A stretch of DNA of 64,000 nt from Aplysia californica (taxonomy: Eukaryota > Mollusca > Gastropoda > Aplysiida > Aplysiidae), in contig NW_004797886.1 of NCBI RefSeq assembly GCF_000002075.1, forward strand, positions 117,956-181,955, read 5' to 3'. The text below holds more notes on this DNA, generated by a model, which saw only the letters and a program-made list of their open reading frames with translations, was not told the origin of the DNA and ran no database searches. Position 1 is the stretch's first letter. The stretch itself is not shown here.

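Noticed and set aside
7229-64000. U12-type introns
   Set aside because: All 48 donors start GT with U2-type context; none reads ATATCC or GTATCC.

Overview
The window looks like intron-rich animal nuclear DNA. Exons are GC-rich, introns are AT-rich, there are many short interspersed repeats and microsatellites, and one 100-N assembly gap. The repeat landscape (several SINE-like families, TA- and TTAA-flanked MITEs, a LINE 3' end) and the protein's distance from the human form suggest a lophotrochozoan, perhaps a gastropod mollusc. The species assignment is inference; I cannot name the organism.

One host gene fills the window from about 7.2 kb to the right edge, on the minus strand: LYST, the lysosomal trafficking regulator (Chediak-Higashi / beige protein, BEACH family). 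I assembled 49 coding exons by hand, with 48 GT-AG introns and matching phases at every junction. They give one open frame of 3,468 codons plus TAA. The 5' end lies beyond base 64000, so the protein lacks its N-terminus (the human protein is about 3,800 residues). In transcript order (high to low coordinates) the protein runs: helical ARM/HEAT-like region with low-complexity acidic and Ser-rich inserts (64.0-54.7 kb); ConA-like lectin fold (53.7-49.9 kb); a second long helical region with a 255-residue acidic insert (49.5-29.6 kb); PH-like domain (28.7-25.1 kb); BEACH domain (24.6-18.5 kb); and a C-terminal WD40 propeller (17.8-7.2 kb). Exon residue numbers below refer to this fragment, counted from the first complete codon at the right edge.

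Bases 1 to about 6600 hold no recognisable gene. They contain the likely 3' UTR and flank, microsatellites, and two copies of the main retroposon.

The introns are the most unusual part. A roughly 175-bp family, here called family A, has 22 loci. On the strand I infer to be sense it starts near GTGGGTGGTTGGCGGG and ends with a stem-loop followed by CTAAAA-like units. Truncated copies keep the stem-loop end, and several copies have 9-13 bp target duplications, both hallmarks of retroposition. All 20 loci inside LYST share the gene's strand; the two outside are on the other strand. Twelve lie within about 75 bp of an exon, and one has duplicated a splice donor. Other repeats are a sister family B, a MITE of about 430 bp with terminal repeats of about 35 bp, TA-flanked and TTAA-flanked MITEs, a LINE fragment nested inside a family A copy, tRNA-like SINE pieces and a U2 snRNA 5'-end fragment. 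No virus-like element was recognised.
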